The notes: generated by a model not told the origin, from the sequence alone. A DNA stretch of 64,000 nt from a bacterium (GCA_905221195.1 CAJNCF010000003.1:237330-301329), one strand, 5' to 3'; numbered from the stretch's first letter, positions 1 to 9,493 are shown. Program-made: numbers and translations.

Positions 1-183
1 CCATTGTTTGAACAATCTATCCTTGAACAAGAAAGAACCATATAGAGCTAGTACTACATAGACTAGATAATTCGCAATGGCAGATGGCATCAAAGAAGCC
101 AGCAATTTAACGCCATCAAACTCAAATAGAACTGTATATAGTATCGAAAAAATTAGAATTCCCTTATATTTGTTAGACATCAT
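1..183 (-). CDS. Membrane protein, N-terminal part (cut by window edge)
   Basis: The frame opens with two adjacent ATG codons at 183 and 180 and runs off the left edge, leaving about 60 residues. The start overlaps the tag stop codon (ATGA), so the two genes are translationally coupled. The visible part has two hydrophobic stretches (residues about 7-20 and 32-52) separated by a short polar loop, as in a multi-pass membrane protein. In pneumococci I recall a CPBP-type membrane protein following tag, but no catalytic motif lies in this fragment, so the family is a guess. Confidence 0.6.
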   Translation of the reverse strand, partial: MMSNKYKGILIFSILYTVLFEFDGVKLLASLMPSAIANYLVYVVLALYGSFLFKDRLFKQW

Positions 184-743
184 TTAAGACCTTTCCATTC
201 ACAATCGTTCTCGTGGTCATCAACCAGCCCTGCTGCTTGTAGAAAAGACAAGACGGCGACTGGTCCTGTAAACTTAAAGCCTCGTTTTTTGAGATCTTTG
301 GCTAATTTTTCAGACAAAGGTGTTTTAGCTGGGGCTTGGCGGTAATCGGGAACATCGTTAACGATGGTTTTCCCCTCAACAAAAGACCAAAGATAGGCAT
401 CAAAAGAGCCGTACTCTGCCTGTAGTCGTAGAAATGCTTGGGCGTTAGCGCGTGTAGCAAAAATCTTGGCTCTATTTCGGATGATGGCTGGATTATCAAG
501 CAAGGCTTCCAGTTCGATATCGGTCATCTCTGCGACCGCTTGAATTTGATAGCCATGAAAGGCTTCTCGGAAAGCTTGGCGTTTGTTGAGTACCGTTTCC
601 CAAGACAGGCCTGCCTGATAGGTTTCCATACACAACAACTCAAACAATGCTTGGTCATCATGGAGGGGCTGCCCCCACTCCTCATCATGATAGGCTATAT
701 AGAGCGGATTGGTCATCTTGACCCACGAACAACGTTTTGTCAT
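180..743 (-). CDS. tag: DNA-3-methyladenine glycosylase I
   Basis: This 187-residue protein excises 3-methyladenine from alkylated DNA, the first step of base excision repair. It has the family's zinc-binding residues at both ends: Cys5 and His19 (in YHDEEWG) at the N-terminus, and His177 and Cys181 (in DDHENDCEW) at the C-terminus. The active-site acid is Glu40 in CMETYQAGLSW. The length is normal for Tag. AGGAG lies six bases before the ATG. The gene starts nine bases after ruvA and overlaps the next gene, so mutL, ruvA, tag and the membrane gene look like one DNA-repair transcript. Confidence 0.95.
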   Translation of the reverse strand: MTKRCSWVKMTNPLYIAYHDEEWGQPLHDDQALFELLCMETYQAGLSWETVLNKRQAFREAFHGYQIQAVAEMTDIELEALLDNPAIIRNRAKIFATRANAQAFLRLQAEYGSFDAYLWSFVEGKTIVNDVPDYRQAPAKTPLSEKLAKDLKKRGFKFTGPVAVLSFLQAAGLVDDHENDCEWKGLK

Positions 744-752
744 GTTCTGCTC

Positions 753-1346
753 CTATTTGACCAACATTTTAAGGGCCGACTTGATATAGTTCTCAGCTGT
801 ATCTGTCGTTCCTTCAAAGAATTTCTTGATTTTCTTGAGCTCTGTTGCCTTGTAGCCTAGCGCCAACATTGCTTCCATGGCTTCTTCCAATTCTTGATTT
901 TCAGTGCTAGCTTGCACTGCCACCTTGGCAGGAAGATCATCTCCTGCAACTACTACCTTGCCTTCCAAGTCCAACACCATCTGCTGGGCTGTTTTCTTAC
1001 CAATTTTAGGGAACTTAGTCAAGTAGGTGATGTTCTTGGTTTCGATGGCTTGAACCAAGCCAGCATTGTCATCGGCAGCGATAATGGCCAGAGCTGATAC
1101 AGGACCAATCCCAGATACCGAAATCAGACTGAGAAAGAGCTTTTTCTCGTCTTCTGAGCGAAATCCATAAAGCAGATGAGCGTCCTCACGCACGACTTGG
1201 TGCACATAAATTTGAGCTTCTTGGTTGACTTGTCCTGAGTAGGCATAAGGATTGGCCACATGCAAAATATAACCGATACCGTTGACTTCAAGAACAATGT
1301 ATTTGGCAGTGATTTTGGTAATGATTCCTTTTAAATATTCGTACAT
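753..1346 (-). CDS. ruvA: Holliday junction branch migration protein RuvA
   Basis: RuvA is a tetramer that binds four-way junctions and loads the RuvB motor. The 197 residues show the OB-fold N-terminal domain starting [12 protein letters not shown] (about 1-63), a helix-hairpin-helix region ([18 protein letters not shown] and [16 protein letters not shown], about 70-130) and the mobile C-terminal domain that contacts RuvB (about 150-197). AAAGGA precedes the ATG. It begins 15 bases after mutL; pneumococcal genomes, as I recall, carry the riboflavin operon between these two genes, and here it is absent. ruvB is not in the window, which is usual for streptococci. Confidence 0.96.
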   Translation of the reverse strand: MYEYLKGIITKITAKYIVLEVNGIGYILHVANPYAYSGQVNQEAQIYVHQVVREDAHLLYGFRSEDEKKLFLSLISVSGIGPVSALAIIAADDNAGLVQAIETKNITYLTKFPKIGKKTAQQMVLDLEGKVVVAGDDLPAKVAVQASTENQELEEAMEAMLALGYKATELKKIKKFFEGTTDTAENYIKSALKMLVK

Positions 1347-1361
1347 AGTTTTCCTTTTAGT

Positions 1362-3311
1362 TTAATATTTCCCCAACTCACGGAGGCTGGTATGATTTTC
1401 CTGAATGCGTCGGAACATCTTTTCCATATCCGACTTGGTAAAATGCACCAAAACAGGACGTCCATGAGGACAGTTGTAGGGATTGTCACATTGAGAAAGC
1501 TGATAAAGAAGCTGTCTAGCTGAGTGGTCATCGATACGATGGTTAGCCTTGATAGACCGTTTGCAGGACATCATGATAGCCAGCTCTGCTCGGTATTTCT
1601 TGATAGAAACTTCCTTGGTCAAGAGCAGCATGTCACACATTTCATAGATGCCAGACTCGATTTCTTCCTCTGCCATCCAAATAGGATGTTCACGTAGGAT
1701 GAATTGATTTTCCCCGTACTCTGCTAGAAAGACGCCCACTTCCTCCAAAAGAGGCATTCTTTCCTTGAGACGAAGGGCATCATCCGCTGGAAATTCAAAG
1801 ATATAGGGCACTAGGAGTTGTTGTTGACTTTGGTCAACATCGCCAATGCTTTCACGATACTCCTCGTACTTGACTCGTTCCTGAGCCGCGTGCTGGTCTA
1901 TGATATAGAGCCCATCTCGCCCTTGGGCAAAGAGATAGGTTCCATGCATTTGCCCGAAAAATTCCAACTCTGGAAAGCTTGAAGATTCTTCTCGCTCCAG
2001 CTTGTCATAAGCCTTATCAAGACTCGCAAGGTCTAACTCTGGATGATCTAGCTGGTCGTAGTTAGCAGGCTTTCTCTCTGCAAAATGCAGTTTTGCTGGC
2101 TTGGTCAATTGGTCCAAGGTTTCTTTGGCAAATAAAGTCAAATCCTGTCCTTCATCAGTCAATTCTACCTGATAATCAGCTACTTCAGCTTGACTAGGTC
2201 TTGTCGGCTCAGTCTTCTCATAGTAGAGCGTATTTTCTTTGAGTGGGAGAATGGTCTGCTCCACCTTCTCACGATTGCGCACGGTCGATTTAGCAAGATT
2301 TTCCAAGGCATCTGGAATCAAGGTTTGTTCCTTGAGACTATTGGCAATAGCTTCTGAAACCAGGGTCATCAGTTCTTTTTCCTTGGAAATCCGCACCTCT
2401 TGCTTGGTTGGATGCACATTGACATCCGCTAGATAAGGGTCAATATGGATATGAATGACAGCCAGTGGAAAACGTCCCACCATGAGCTTACTTCCGTAAC
2501 CGTCTAAAATAGCACGATTGAGTAAAAAGTTCTTGATATAACGACCATTGATGAAGAGACTGATATAGTTGCGATTGGCTCTAGTTAACTCAGGCAAGGA
2601 CACAAAGCCAGAAATTTCGAAATCAAGGTCAGAATTCTCAATTTCAATCATTTTCTTGGCACTGACCAAACCGTAAATCCCTGCAATAGCTTGACGCAGT
2701 TGACCAGTCCCTGCTGTCCGCGTCATTTCCTTGCCATCACTGATCAAACTAAAGGAAATCTCAGGATGAGCCAAGCCCAGACGGTTGACAATATCAATGA
2801 TATGAGACAGCTCCGCTTGCTGGCTCTTCATATACTTGAGGCGGGCAGGCGTGTTGAAAAAAAGGTCCTCCACACAAACCTTGGTCCCTACAGGATTAGT
2901 CGCTGGGACGACTTCTTCAACTTCTCCACCACGCGCGACTAACTTAGTCCCATGACTTGCGCCCTCAACTGCTGTCAAAAGAGTTAAAACGCTGACGGAT
3001 ACGATAGAAGGCAGGGCTTCACCACGAAAACCAAGCGTCCGAATCCGAAAAAGGTCTGCCTGATTTTTTATCTTACTGGTCGCATGACGACGCAGAGCCA
3101 GCTCTACCTCATCGTGGGCAATTCCATGACCATTATCTGTGATTTGAATCTTCTTGAGACCAGCTTCCTCAATCTCAATGATAACCTGACTAGAACCCGC
3201 GTCAATGGCATTTTCTACCAACTCTTTGACCACACTGGCAGGACGTTCAATGACCTCTCCAGCCGCAATCTGGTTTGCCAGCACCTCTGGTAATTCAATA
3301 ATATGAGACAT
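1362..3311 (-). CDS. mutL: DNA mismatch repair protein MutL (HexB)
   Basis: MutL couples mismatch recognition by MutS to strand removal. The 649 residues have the GHKL ATPase motifs [24 protein letters not shown] and [12 protein letters not shown] in the first 110 residues, a central transducer domain, a variable acidic linker (about 330-450) and a C-terminal domain with [14 protein letters not shown], the metal-binding endonuclease motif of MutL proteins from species without MutH, plus CPHGRPV. In pneumococci this is HexB, which also limits recombination between diverged DNA during transformation. It leads the mutL-ruvA-tag transcript from an extended -10 promoter. Confidence 0.97.
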   Translation of the reverse strand: MSHIIELPEVLANQIAAGEVIERPASVVKELVENAIDAGSSQVIIEIEEAGLKKIQITDNGHGIAHDEVELALRRHATSKIKNQADLFRIRTLGFRGEALPSIVSVSVLTLLTAVEGASHGTKLVARGGEVEEVVPATNPVGTKVCVEDLFFNTPARLKYMKSQQAELSHIIDIVNRLGLAHPEISFSLISDGKEMTRTAGTGQLRQAIAGIYGLVSAKKMIEIENSDLDFEISGFVSLPELTRANRNYISLFINGRYIKNFLLNRAILDGYGSKLMVGRFPLAVIHIHIDPYLADVNVHPTKQEVRISKEKELMTLVSEAIANSLKEQTLIPDALENLAKSTVRNREKVEQTILPLKENTLYYEKTEPTRPSQAEVADYQVELTDEGQDLTLFAKETLDQLTKPAKLHFAERKPANYDQLDHPELDLASLDKAYDKLEREESSSFPELEFFGQMHGTYLFAQGRDGLYIIDQHAAQERVKYEEYRESIGDVDQSQQQLLVPYIFEFPADDALRLKERMPLLEEVGVFLAEYGENQFILREHPIWMAEEEIESGIYEMCDMLLLTKEVSIKKYRAELAIMMSCKRSIKANHRIDDHSARQLLYQLSQCDNPYNCPHGRPVLVHFTKSDMEKMFRRIQENHTSLRELGKY

Positions 3312-3358
3312 CTTTCAGCCCCTTTCTGTATCTGTTTTCCTAGAAATTGATTAGTGCT

Positions 3359-3367
3359 ATTATACCA
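3359..3367 (-). promoter_or_regulatory. Extended -10 promoter for mutL-ruvA-tag
   Basis: On the minus strand this reads TGGTATAAT, a perfect extended -10, about 50 bases upstream of the mutL ATG. No good -35 is visible, as expected for extended -10 promoters. Confidence 0.7.
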
Positions 3368-3517
3368 TATTTCAGATAGGACAGAAAAGCAAGCGCCACA
3401 TAGGAGTCAAATCCCTCCACATAGACAAAGTCCCTTGCAAGGGTCTGGAAAATAGTGTTTAATAAAGGTGTACAAGAAGTGATCACAATTTTGTATGAAA
3501 AACAAGGAGAGAAATTT

Positions 3518-3958
3518 ATGAAAGTAGAACTACAGATTAGTGAAACTTACGAAGAGGAAAGACTGATTGTTCAAGCACCTCAAGAAACCGATAAAATCCA
3601 GAAAGTCATCGAGTTCGCAGAAAATCTGGATCTAACAGAAAAAATCAAAGGGAAAATCGATAATCAGGTCTATCTCGTTGAGATTGGTAAGATACAACGC
3701 TTCTATATCGAGAATCGGAAGGTTCTAGCAGAAACAGCGAGTCAGACCTACAGCATTGATTTGCGACTCTATCAGGTCCTTGAACTTTTGCCAAGCAATT
3801 TTATCCAAATTTCCCAATCAGAAATCGTCAATATCGACTCTATCTCTCATCTCAAGCTTACCCCCAACGGTCTGGTAGAAATCTTTCTAAAAAACGAAAG
3901 CTTCACCTACTCTTCACGCCGTTATCTAAAAAACATCAAGGAGAAATTAGAACTATGA
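3518..3958 (+). CDS. LytTR-family DNA-binding regulator
   Basis: This is a 146-residue protein with a C-terminal LytTR domain (about 50-146; FYIENRKVLAETAS, YQVLELLPSNFIQISQSEIVN, YSSRRYLKNIKEKL) and no receiver domain. Such stand-alone LytTR proteins are usually paired with a small membrane protein that holds them inactive (LytTR regulatory systems such as HdrMR and BrsMR in S. mutans). I chose the ATG at 3518 because AAGGAGAG lies just before it; an in-frame ATG 63 bases upstream has no ribosome binding site. The stop overlaps the next start (ATGA), so the two products are made together. Confidence 0.85.
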   Translation: MKVELQISETYEEERLIVQAPQETDKIQKVIEFAENLDLTEKIKGKIDNQVYLVEIGKIQRFYIENRKVLAETASQTYSIDLRLYQVLELLPSNFIQISQSEIVNIDSISHLKLTPNGLVEIFLKNESFTYSSRRYLKNIKEKLEL

Positions 3959-4413
3959 AAAAACAAATCTTCCACGACGCAACTACTGGTGTCCTCATCG
4001 GCCTCATCCTCTCTATCATCTTTTCACTCATTTATGCACCAAATACCTACGCCCCGTTAAGTCCCGACTCTCTCGTCGGCCAAGTAATGACTCAACATCA
4101 AGTTCACGGTGCCCTAATCTTGCTCTACTGCACACTGATCTGGGCAGTCATCGGTATTCTCTTCAACTTTGGCAAGCGATTATTCAGCCGTGACTGGAGC
4201 TTGCTCCGTGCAACTCTGACCCATTTCTTCCTTATGCTAGTAGGCTTTATCCCATTAGCAACCCTAGCAGGTTGGTTCCCCTTCCACTGGATTTTCTATC
4301 TCCAACTCATTATTGAGTTTGCGATTGTCTACCTCATCATTTGGACTATTTCCTATAAAAGAGCATCAAAAAAAGTAGACCATATCAATCAACTCTTGGA
4401 GCATAGAAAGTAA
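3955..4413 (+). CDS. DUF3021-type four-helix membrane protein
   Basis: The 152 residues form four hydrophobic segments (about 10-28, 50-70, 82-105 and 110-130) with a short charged tail, which fits the DUF3021 family. The gene overlaps the LytTR gene by four bases. In known LytTR systems the membrane partner inhibits the regulator; that role is inferred here from pairing. The transcript then runs into the inverted-repeat/BOX region. Confidence 0.8.
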   Translation: MKKQIFHDATTGVLIGLILSIIFSLIYAPNTYAPLSPDSLVGQVMTQHQVHGALILLYCTLIWAVIGILFNFGKRLFSRDWSLLRATLTHFFLMLVGFIPLATLAGWFPFHWIFYLQLIIEFAIVYLIIWTISYKRASKKVDHINQLLEHRK

Positions 4414-4447
4414 GAGTTCTGATAGAATTGCCTAGGATAGTAAAAAG

Positions 4448-4713
4448 AGAGGCTGAGACAAAAAGATTCTGATTTTGGGAATTCTTTATTATAAAATTTT
4501 AATACTCTTCGAAAATCTCTTCAAACCACGTCAGCTTCGCCTTGCCGTACTCAAGTACAGCCTACGGCTAGCTTCCTAGTTTGCTCTTTGATTTTCATTG
4601 AGTATAAAATCGATAGGTTAGACAAAAAAACGAACAAAACAGAATTCTAAGTTTCAGATAACTCGTTTTGTTCGCTTTTTATATTTAAGGTTAGACTTTT
4701 GTCCCAGCCTCTT
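4448..4713. repeat. Inverted-repeat (MITE-like) element containing a BOX
   Basis: The ends are near-perfect inverted copies of about 17 bases: AGAGGCTGAGACAAAAAG at 4448-4465 and, on the other strand, AGAGGCTGGGACAAAAGT at 4696-4713. No reading frame for a transposase lies between them. Inside are a BOX (4500-4606) and a 10-bp hairpin CGAACAAAAC/GTTTTGTTCG near 4634-4675. The size and structure suggest a small non-autonomous element of the RUP/SPRITE kind; I cannot assign the family. Its right end lies inside the nrdI reading frame. Confidence 0.55.
4500..4606 (-). repeat. BOX element (boxA and boxC only)
   Basis: Read on the minus strand it starts TATACTCAATGAAAATC and ends TTTCGAAGAGTATT, the conserved ends of the pneumococcal BOX repeat. 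It lacks the internal boxB units. It is nested inside the larger inverted-repeat element. Confidence 0.85.
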
Positions 4714-5170
4714 CCAACTCATACAAATCTGCAATAATCGCTGCGACATGTTTGATATCTTCCAGCATACCTCGCATTTCAAAGTCAGCCAATACAGGGA
4801 AACCAAAACGTTGACTGTATTGCTTGGCTGTCAGGCAGTATTGGTTATTAAAGTTACGATTTCCTGAACCAACCACACCAAAACACTTACTAGCATTGTC
4901 ACCATAGGCGATAAAATCCCCAACGGGTGTCGTCAAAATCTCAACATCTCCGTTGTCCACGCCATTTCCACCTTCTAGGTAGGTCGGCAAAAAAGTGACA
5001 TAAGGATGATCCACTTCATAGAAATCTTGGCCTTCTTTGACCAAATCTTTGATATGAATCTTTTGGACCTCAATCCCCTCGTACTGGGACAAGAGATAGT
5101 CTTTCAGGCGTGTCACAAAACTCTCGGTATTACCGCTCAGACTGATATAAACTAAAGAAATTGTCTTCAT
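4691..5170 (-). CDS. nrdI: NrdI-like flavodoxin
   Basis: NrdI is a small flavoprotein that delivers an oxidant to assemble the Mn-tyrosyl cofactor of class Ib ribonucleotide reductase. The 159 residues show the flavodoxin P-loop region YISLSGNTESF near the N-terminus and GVVGSGNRNFNNQYC, typical of NrdI. The start at 5170 follows GGAGG by five bases; an ATG 12 bases upstream has no such site. No nrdE or nrdF is nearby. The last residues (EEAGTKV) are encoded by the terminal repeat of the neighbouring mobile element, so the native C-terminus may have been replaced. Confidence 0.85.
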   Translation of the reverse strand: MKTISLVYISLSGNTESFVTRLKDYLLSQYEGIEVQKIHIKDLVKEGQDFYEVDHPYVTFLPTYLEGGNGVDNGDVEILTTPVGDFIAYGDNASKCFGVVGSGNRNFNNQYCLTAKQYSQRFGFPVLADFEMRGMLEDIKHVAAIIADLYELEEAGTKV

Positions 5171-5247
5171 ATGTACCTCCATGATTTTATTTTTAATCGA
5201 AAAAGAACTACCAAGATTGTAACCTGATAGCTCTTTTTTGTCAATAC

Positions 5248-5781
5248 TTAAGCAAGTTCTTCTGTTTCCTCTTCTTCAGTCAAGGCTCTCTGTTGACGCC
5301 ACATCTTATAGAAGACAAGGGCTAGGAAGAGAACATTGATGACGATATAGAAAATGCTGACAGCTTTTGAACCAATACCCATTGTCAAACGCATAGTTTC
5401 ATCTTGAACCAACTGCAAAGCGTCTTGTAAAGTCACATAGGTATAAATCGAACCAATAATGGCTAGCAAAACATAGCCGACATAAGTATAGTTTGCATAC
5501 TGCAAATTCTTACGAACAAGGAATACAATCGCTACTACCACTAAAATAGCAGATAGTACAACCAAGGCCACATTAAAAATAGAATGAGATGCTTCTGCCA
5601 ATCTATAGCTAAAATTAATGCTATCTTCTACCTGCTGAGCACTGACCCCTGCAACTTGTTTTTGAGCAGCACGAAGGACTTCTTTACTAGGCAAGGGCTT
5701 CAAAAGTTCAAACAGAGACGTAGCTGAAATAAGGGCAGACAAGATGAGCAAGACCCATAGATAAATTGGTTTCTTTTTCAT
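5248..5781 (-). CDS. Four-helix membrane protein of unknown function
   Basis: The 177 residues have an N-terminal hydrophobic segment (about 6-24), a 45-residue loop rich in Gln and Val, then three more hydrophobic segments (about 70-90, 98-118 and 140-160) and an acidic tail (LTEEEETEELA). I recognise no catalytic motif. The start at 5781 has AGGAGG nine bases upstream. It lies 60 bases downstream of the response regulator on the same strand and may belong to that transcript, so a link to the two-component system is possible but unproven. Confidence 0.75.
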   Translation of the reverse strand: MKKKPIYLWVLLILSALISATSLFELLKPLPSKEVLRAAQKQVAGVSAQQVEDSINFSYRLAEASHSIFNVALVVLSAILVVVAIVFLVRKNLQYANYTYVGYVLLAIIGSIYTYVTLQDALQLVQDETMRLTMGIGSKAVSIFYIVINVLFLALVFYKMWRQQRALTEEEETEELA

Positions 5782-5841
5782 GATAGAACCTCCTGATGTT
5801 ATTATTGATATTATAGCACTTTTTGTAAAGGGATACAAATC

Positions 5842-7128
5842 TTATAGTATAGTTTCTACTTGTTTTCGGTAGACTTTGGGAGACTTTCCGCACAATTTTC
5901 GGAACACTTTATAGAAATATCCAACGTTACTGTAGCCAACAGCATAACAGATGTCTTCGATACTGTCACTAGTTGAAAGTAAGAGCTGCTGGGCAGCCTT
6001 AATGCGTTGTTTGTTTAGTAATTCTGCGAAGGTTGAATTGGTTTCTCGCTTAATCAACTGACCCAGATAGACAGGATTGATAAAGAGATCCTTACTGATA
6101 TCCTTGAGGGAAAGTTCTTTCTGATAATCACGCCCAATAACTTCCAGTACACTAACCACATTTTCATTCATTCGATATTGCCCAAAGAATCGGGTCAGAG
6201 TTTCCTTGATATAAGTAACCAGTTCATCGAAGGATTGAATAGCATGAATAGTTTTGACAATGTCCGTCATATCATCAGCTTTGAGATGTTCAAACAAGTG
6301 AAAGACATCCATGACAAACTGGATAAAAAGCTGTTTGGTAATCGGAACACGGGGTGTATTTTCAAGAACTACCTTCTCCAAGAGGTTCAACTCTTCCACG
6401 ATTTGATTGAGATTCCCCTGAATGATAACCCGATAAATCGGTTCGTAGTAAGCAAAGAGGCTCTCCGACTGCTGTAGATTTACAGATCCGTAAAAGAGAG
6501 CTTTCTCAGCATTCAGCTTCCAACGTTCAAAGTGTTCTTGATAAGGGGCTTCAAAGGGAGTAACGACTAAGCCATCTAGGGGTTGGTCAGAAATGAAAAT
6601 CTGCCAGTCTTGACCCAAGACATAGTAGGGAATGGTGAAGGAACCTTGCTTTTCCTTAGATAGGCCTATCCACCAATTCTCCTTACTACCTAAATAACTG
6701 ACAAATCCAGCCTCATCTAAATCTTGACTGAGGGTTTGACTTTTCTTTCCTCTCTCGCCGAGCTGACCTGCAATCTTCTCCAGCAGATTTCCCAACTCTA
6801 CCTTATCAACAGGCTTGACCAGATAGTCCACAACACTAAGGTTCATGGCTCTTTTTACGTAATCAAACTCCTGATAACCTGAGAGCAAGATATAGGCAAC
6901 ATCTGGTAATATCTCTTTCATTTCCTTAATCATCTCCAGCCCTGTTTTGTCTGGCATATTGACATCGGAAATAATAACATCGACAGGATTTTCCTGAACA
7001 TATTCTAGAGCTTCATCAGCATGACTGGCTGTTGCCACGACCTCCATATCCCACTTATCAAAGGGAATCAAACGCTTCAGACCTTCTGTCACCATGTACT
7101 CATCATCTACTAATAATACTTTATACAT
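5842..7128 (-). CDS. YesN-type response regulator (RR07-like)
   Basis: The 428-residue regulator has a receiver domain (1-120) with acidic pair D8-D9, phosphorylation site D55 (DVIISDVNMPD) and Lys104 (YLVKPVDK), a middle region of unknown fold, and a C-terminal AraC-type double helix-turn-helix (about 325-425; INPVYLGQLIKRETN, DSIEDICYAVGYSN, FRKLCGKSPKVYRK). Position and partners match pneumococcal TCS07, which has been reported to control host N-glycan use. The transcript order is DUF624 protein, kinase, then this gene, with 11 bases between the last two. Confidence 0.93.
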   Translation of the reverse strand: MYKVLLVDDEYMVTEGLKRLIPFDKWDMEVVATASHADEALEYVQENPVDVIISDVNMPDKTGLEMIKEMKEILPDVAYILLSGYQEFDYVKRAMNLSVVDYLVKPVDKVELGNLLEKIAGQLGERGKKSQTLSQDLDEAGFVSYLGSKENWWIGLSKEKQGSFTIPYYVLGQDWQIFISDQPLDGLVVTPFEAPYQEHFERWKLNAEKALFYGSVNLQQSESLFAYYEPIYRVIIQGNLNQIVEELNLLEKVVLENTPRVPITKQLFIQFVMDVFHLFEHLKADDMTDIVKTIHAIQSFDELVTYIKETLTRFFGQYRMNENVVSVLEVIGRDYQKELSLKDISKDLFINPVYLGQLIKRETNSTFAELLNKQRIKAAQQLLLSTSDSIEDICYAVGYSNVGYFYKVFRKLCGKSPKVYRKQVETIL

Positions 7129-7139
7129 TTTCTCCCTTT

Positions 7140-8810
7140 CTACTCATCTTGAATTGTAATACGATACTGAACACCTGCTTGCTCTCCAGACTCTACACTA
7201 ATGGCATAGCGGTCCCCAAAATAGAGCACAAAACGCTCGTGTACATTGACAATCCCGATGGACTGCCTTTTTTCACTGTAGCTAACTTGGTGTTCAAAAT
7301 GTCTCTGACTTAGTTTTTCTCGGAGATTTGCCAGTTTTTCTGCCGACATTCCACGGCCGTTATCGACCACCAAAATTTCCACAAAACCATCCTGTTTAAG
7401 CGCCTTGATGCTAATCACATTATCTGTCCGTCTGTGGTCAACACCATGAGCGAAATAATTTTCTACCAGCGGTTGTAAGGTAAATTTGGGAATCTTCATA
7501 TTCTCTAGTTCTGGGTCTATCTTGAAACCATAGGCAATGGACTTGGGATAGCGAACCATGCAGAGATAACTGTATTTACGGCAAAATTCTAATTCCTGTT
7601 TGAGAAGAGTTTCTCTTTCGTCAGAAATATTGTTACGCAATAGACTACTGAACTCATAAATGATATCTGCCAACTCATCTTGACTCTGCATAACTGCGTA
7701 CATGCGCAAGAATTCCAGCGTATTATACATAAAATGAGGATTGATTTGAGCTTGTAGAGCTCGCATATTGGCATCTTTTTGACTGAGCTCTAGTTGATAA
7801 ATATCATGGATATTCTTTTCCAAACGATCCAACATATCATTAGTGGTCTCTGCGATTAGGAGCAATTCCTGGTCCTTTTCAAGCGTATCAATACGAAGAC
7901 CTTCCTCCCCTTGAGCAATAGCTTGAATGGAATCCACCAAATCCACTACCTGCTTTTGATAGTTGGCAAAGGTCTGCCTCAAAGTCAGATAGAGAATGAC
8001 AATAAAGAGAAGACTCAAGCCCACAATCAAAGCAGAGCTAGTCACTGTTCCTTGTAAAACAAAGTTTTTGGGAACTGCCACCTGAACCTGATAGCCATGA
8101 GAGGTCACACCGACAAACCAGTCTTCATTCTCCATAGTAACCTTCTCACCAATATGGAATATCTCCATGTCAAAAGGTGAAGTCACGGTAACAGCCATCG
8201 GGATATGACCTCGGGTATTATCAATAGCAGCGTGTAAGACATTCGGCGATAAGGAAATGTAGACAACTCCCAAATCCTTATCAGAAACAGGGTCAGAAAC
8301 AGGAATGGCAAAGCTATTAGTTGCTGGTTTAAAATTTTCAGCTAGGATTTTTTCCCCACTCCGTTTATCCCTAGAAGAAACATAGACTTCCTTATAATCT
8401 TGGAAGACAATTGCTACTCCTGTCACAAAATCATTTCGAACATACAAATCATCAATATTTTCATACAAAGATACAGATATATATGGAGAAGCTTTACGCT
8501 CTAGTTGCCAATAAAAGTAATCTGGTGTACTAAGACTGAAATATTTATAGATTCCTTCAATTCGAGCCTGATTATCAACTAAGGCTTGTGCTATCTGAGT
8601 CGACTCTCTATAATAATACTCTATTTCACTAACCATTCGAGTCGTCACACGTTGGGCAACTCTTTGAGCCTCCTTCTCGCGCGAATCCCAATCGGCATAA
8701 GATATCATAATCGCAAAACTAGCAATAATGATAATCATGACAAGGCTATAAATTTTTAATAGAGAATGAATCCAAAACTGCTTCATTCTATTTTGTCGCC
8801 AATTTTTCAT
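7140..8810 (-). CDS. YesM-type sensor histidine kinase (HK07-like)
   Basis: This is a membrane kinase of the LytS/YesM class. Two membrane helices (about residues 18-38 and 258-278 from this start) bracket a large extracellular sensor region, followed by HAMP, the phospho-acceptor box INPHFMYNTLEFLR, the N box QPLVENYFAHG and the ATP lid VDNGRGMS. The start is uncertain: ATG at 8810 overlaps the upstream gene by 23 bases, while ATG at 8786 lies two bases after that gene's stop; neither has a clear ribosome binding site, so coupled translation is likely. The ligand is unknown; family members sense carbohydrates or envelope signals. Confidence 0.9.
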   Translation of the reverse strand: MKNWRQNRMKQFWIHSLLKIYSLVMIIIIASFAIMISYADWDSREKEAQRVAQRVTTRMVSEIEYYYRESTQIAQALVDNQARIEGIYKYFSLSTPDYFYWQLERKASPYISVSLYENIDDLYVRNDFVTGVAIVFQDYKEVYVSSRDKRSGEKILAENFKPATNSFAIPVSDPVSDKDLGVVYISLSPNVLHAAIDNTRGHIPMAVTVTSPFDMEIFHIGEKVTMENEDWFVGVTSHGYQVQVAVPKNFVLQGTVTSSALIVGLSLLFIVILYLTLRQTFANYQKQVVDLVDSIQAIAQGEEGLRIDTLEKDQELLLIAETTNDMLDRLEKNIHDIYQLELSQKDANMRALQAQINPHFMYNTLEFLRMYAVMQSQDELADIIYEFSSLLRNNISDERETLLKQELEFCRKYSYLCMVRYPKSIAYGFKIDPELENMKIPKFTLQPLVENYFAHGVDHRRTDNVISIKALKQDGFVEILVVDNGRGMSAEKLANLREKLSQRHFEHQVSYSEKRQSIGIVNVHERFVLYFGDRYAISVESGEQAGVQYRITIQDE

Positions 8811-9402
8811 GGATACTTTCATAGACCGGTTCCAACATATCACTGATAAAGAAATGCCACATCCCAATTCCTACAAAGAAGAGAAGAGCAGGCATATAAT
8901 AACCAATTGCCACAAGTAGTACTGTCCCAAGAAGAACCTTGGCCACAGCTGCTAGACTCATAAAGATGCCAATCAAGGATAGTTTGAGACTATTTCGATA
9001 GGACAAATCAAAATAAACTTGTAGTTTCAAAGACACTGTGTAGGCTAAAAAGAGCAGGGCAACTACTAGAACATTCAAAAAGGTCGCAATCAAATGAACA
9101 ATAGTCTGATGAGGCAATTGCACCAAGAGATACAAGCCATAGACCAAAACCACATCCACTCCTAGAAAGCTATAGAAAATCAGGTTGCTTGAGACAAAAT
9201 TTTGCTTATAAAGAGACCAAGCTTCCTTCAAACTGTATTCCCGAAAACTATAACCATGTTCTGCATATAAGCTCATCAAGGTGGCGCTAGCCGGCGCTAG
9301 ACCAAGGATAATTCCCCCTGCCAAGGTTAATAGCCAAAAGAAGGCTGTCGCAATCATCCCTAAAAAGAAACGATTAAAGACAAAGTCTAAAAACCTACCC
9401 AT
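8788..9402 (-). CDS. DUF624 (YesL-like) membrane protein
   Basis: The 204 residues form about five hydrophobic segments and begin with the DUF624 pattern (MGRFLDFVFNRFFLGMIATAFFWLLT is split here: basic-aromatic start, then helix 1 at about 13-35). YesL proteins are encoded with YesM/YesN kinases and glycan importers in Firmicutes and probably assist sensing. It is the first gene of the three-gene operon, with AGGAGG eight bases before the ATG. Confidence 0.85.
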   Translation of the reverse strand: MGRFLDFVFNRFFLGMIATAFFWLLTLAGGIILGLAPASATLMSLYAEHGYSFREYSLKEAWSLYKQNFVSSNLIFYSFLGVDVVLVYGLYLLVQLPHQTIVHLIATFLNVLVVALLFLAYTVSLKLQVYFDLSYRNSLKLSLIGIFMSLAAVAKVLLGTVLLVAIGYYMPALLFFVGIGMWHFFISDMLEPVYESIHEKLATK

Positions 9403-9431
9403 GATATCCTCCTAAAATTAACTATGAAACT

Positions 9432-9458
9432 ATTATATCATATTTCAAGCGTTTTCAA
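9432..9458 (-). promoter_or_regulatory. Promoter of the DUF624-kinase-regulator operon with a weak cre-like site
   Basis: The minus strand reads TGATATAAT (extended -10, 9432-9440). Just upstream, 9443-9458 contains TGAAAACGCTTGAA, which matches the CcpA cre consensus at all but two positions. CcpA control is therefore possible but weakly supported. Confidence 0.5.
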
Positions 9459-9493
9459 AACTTATAGTGCCCATTTACAATCCCACCAAACCA

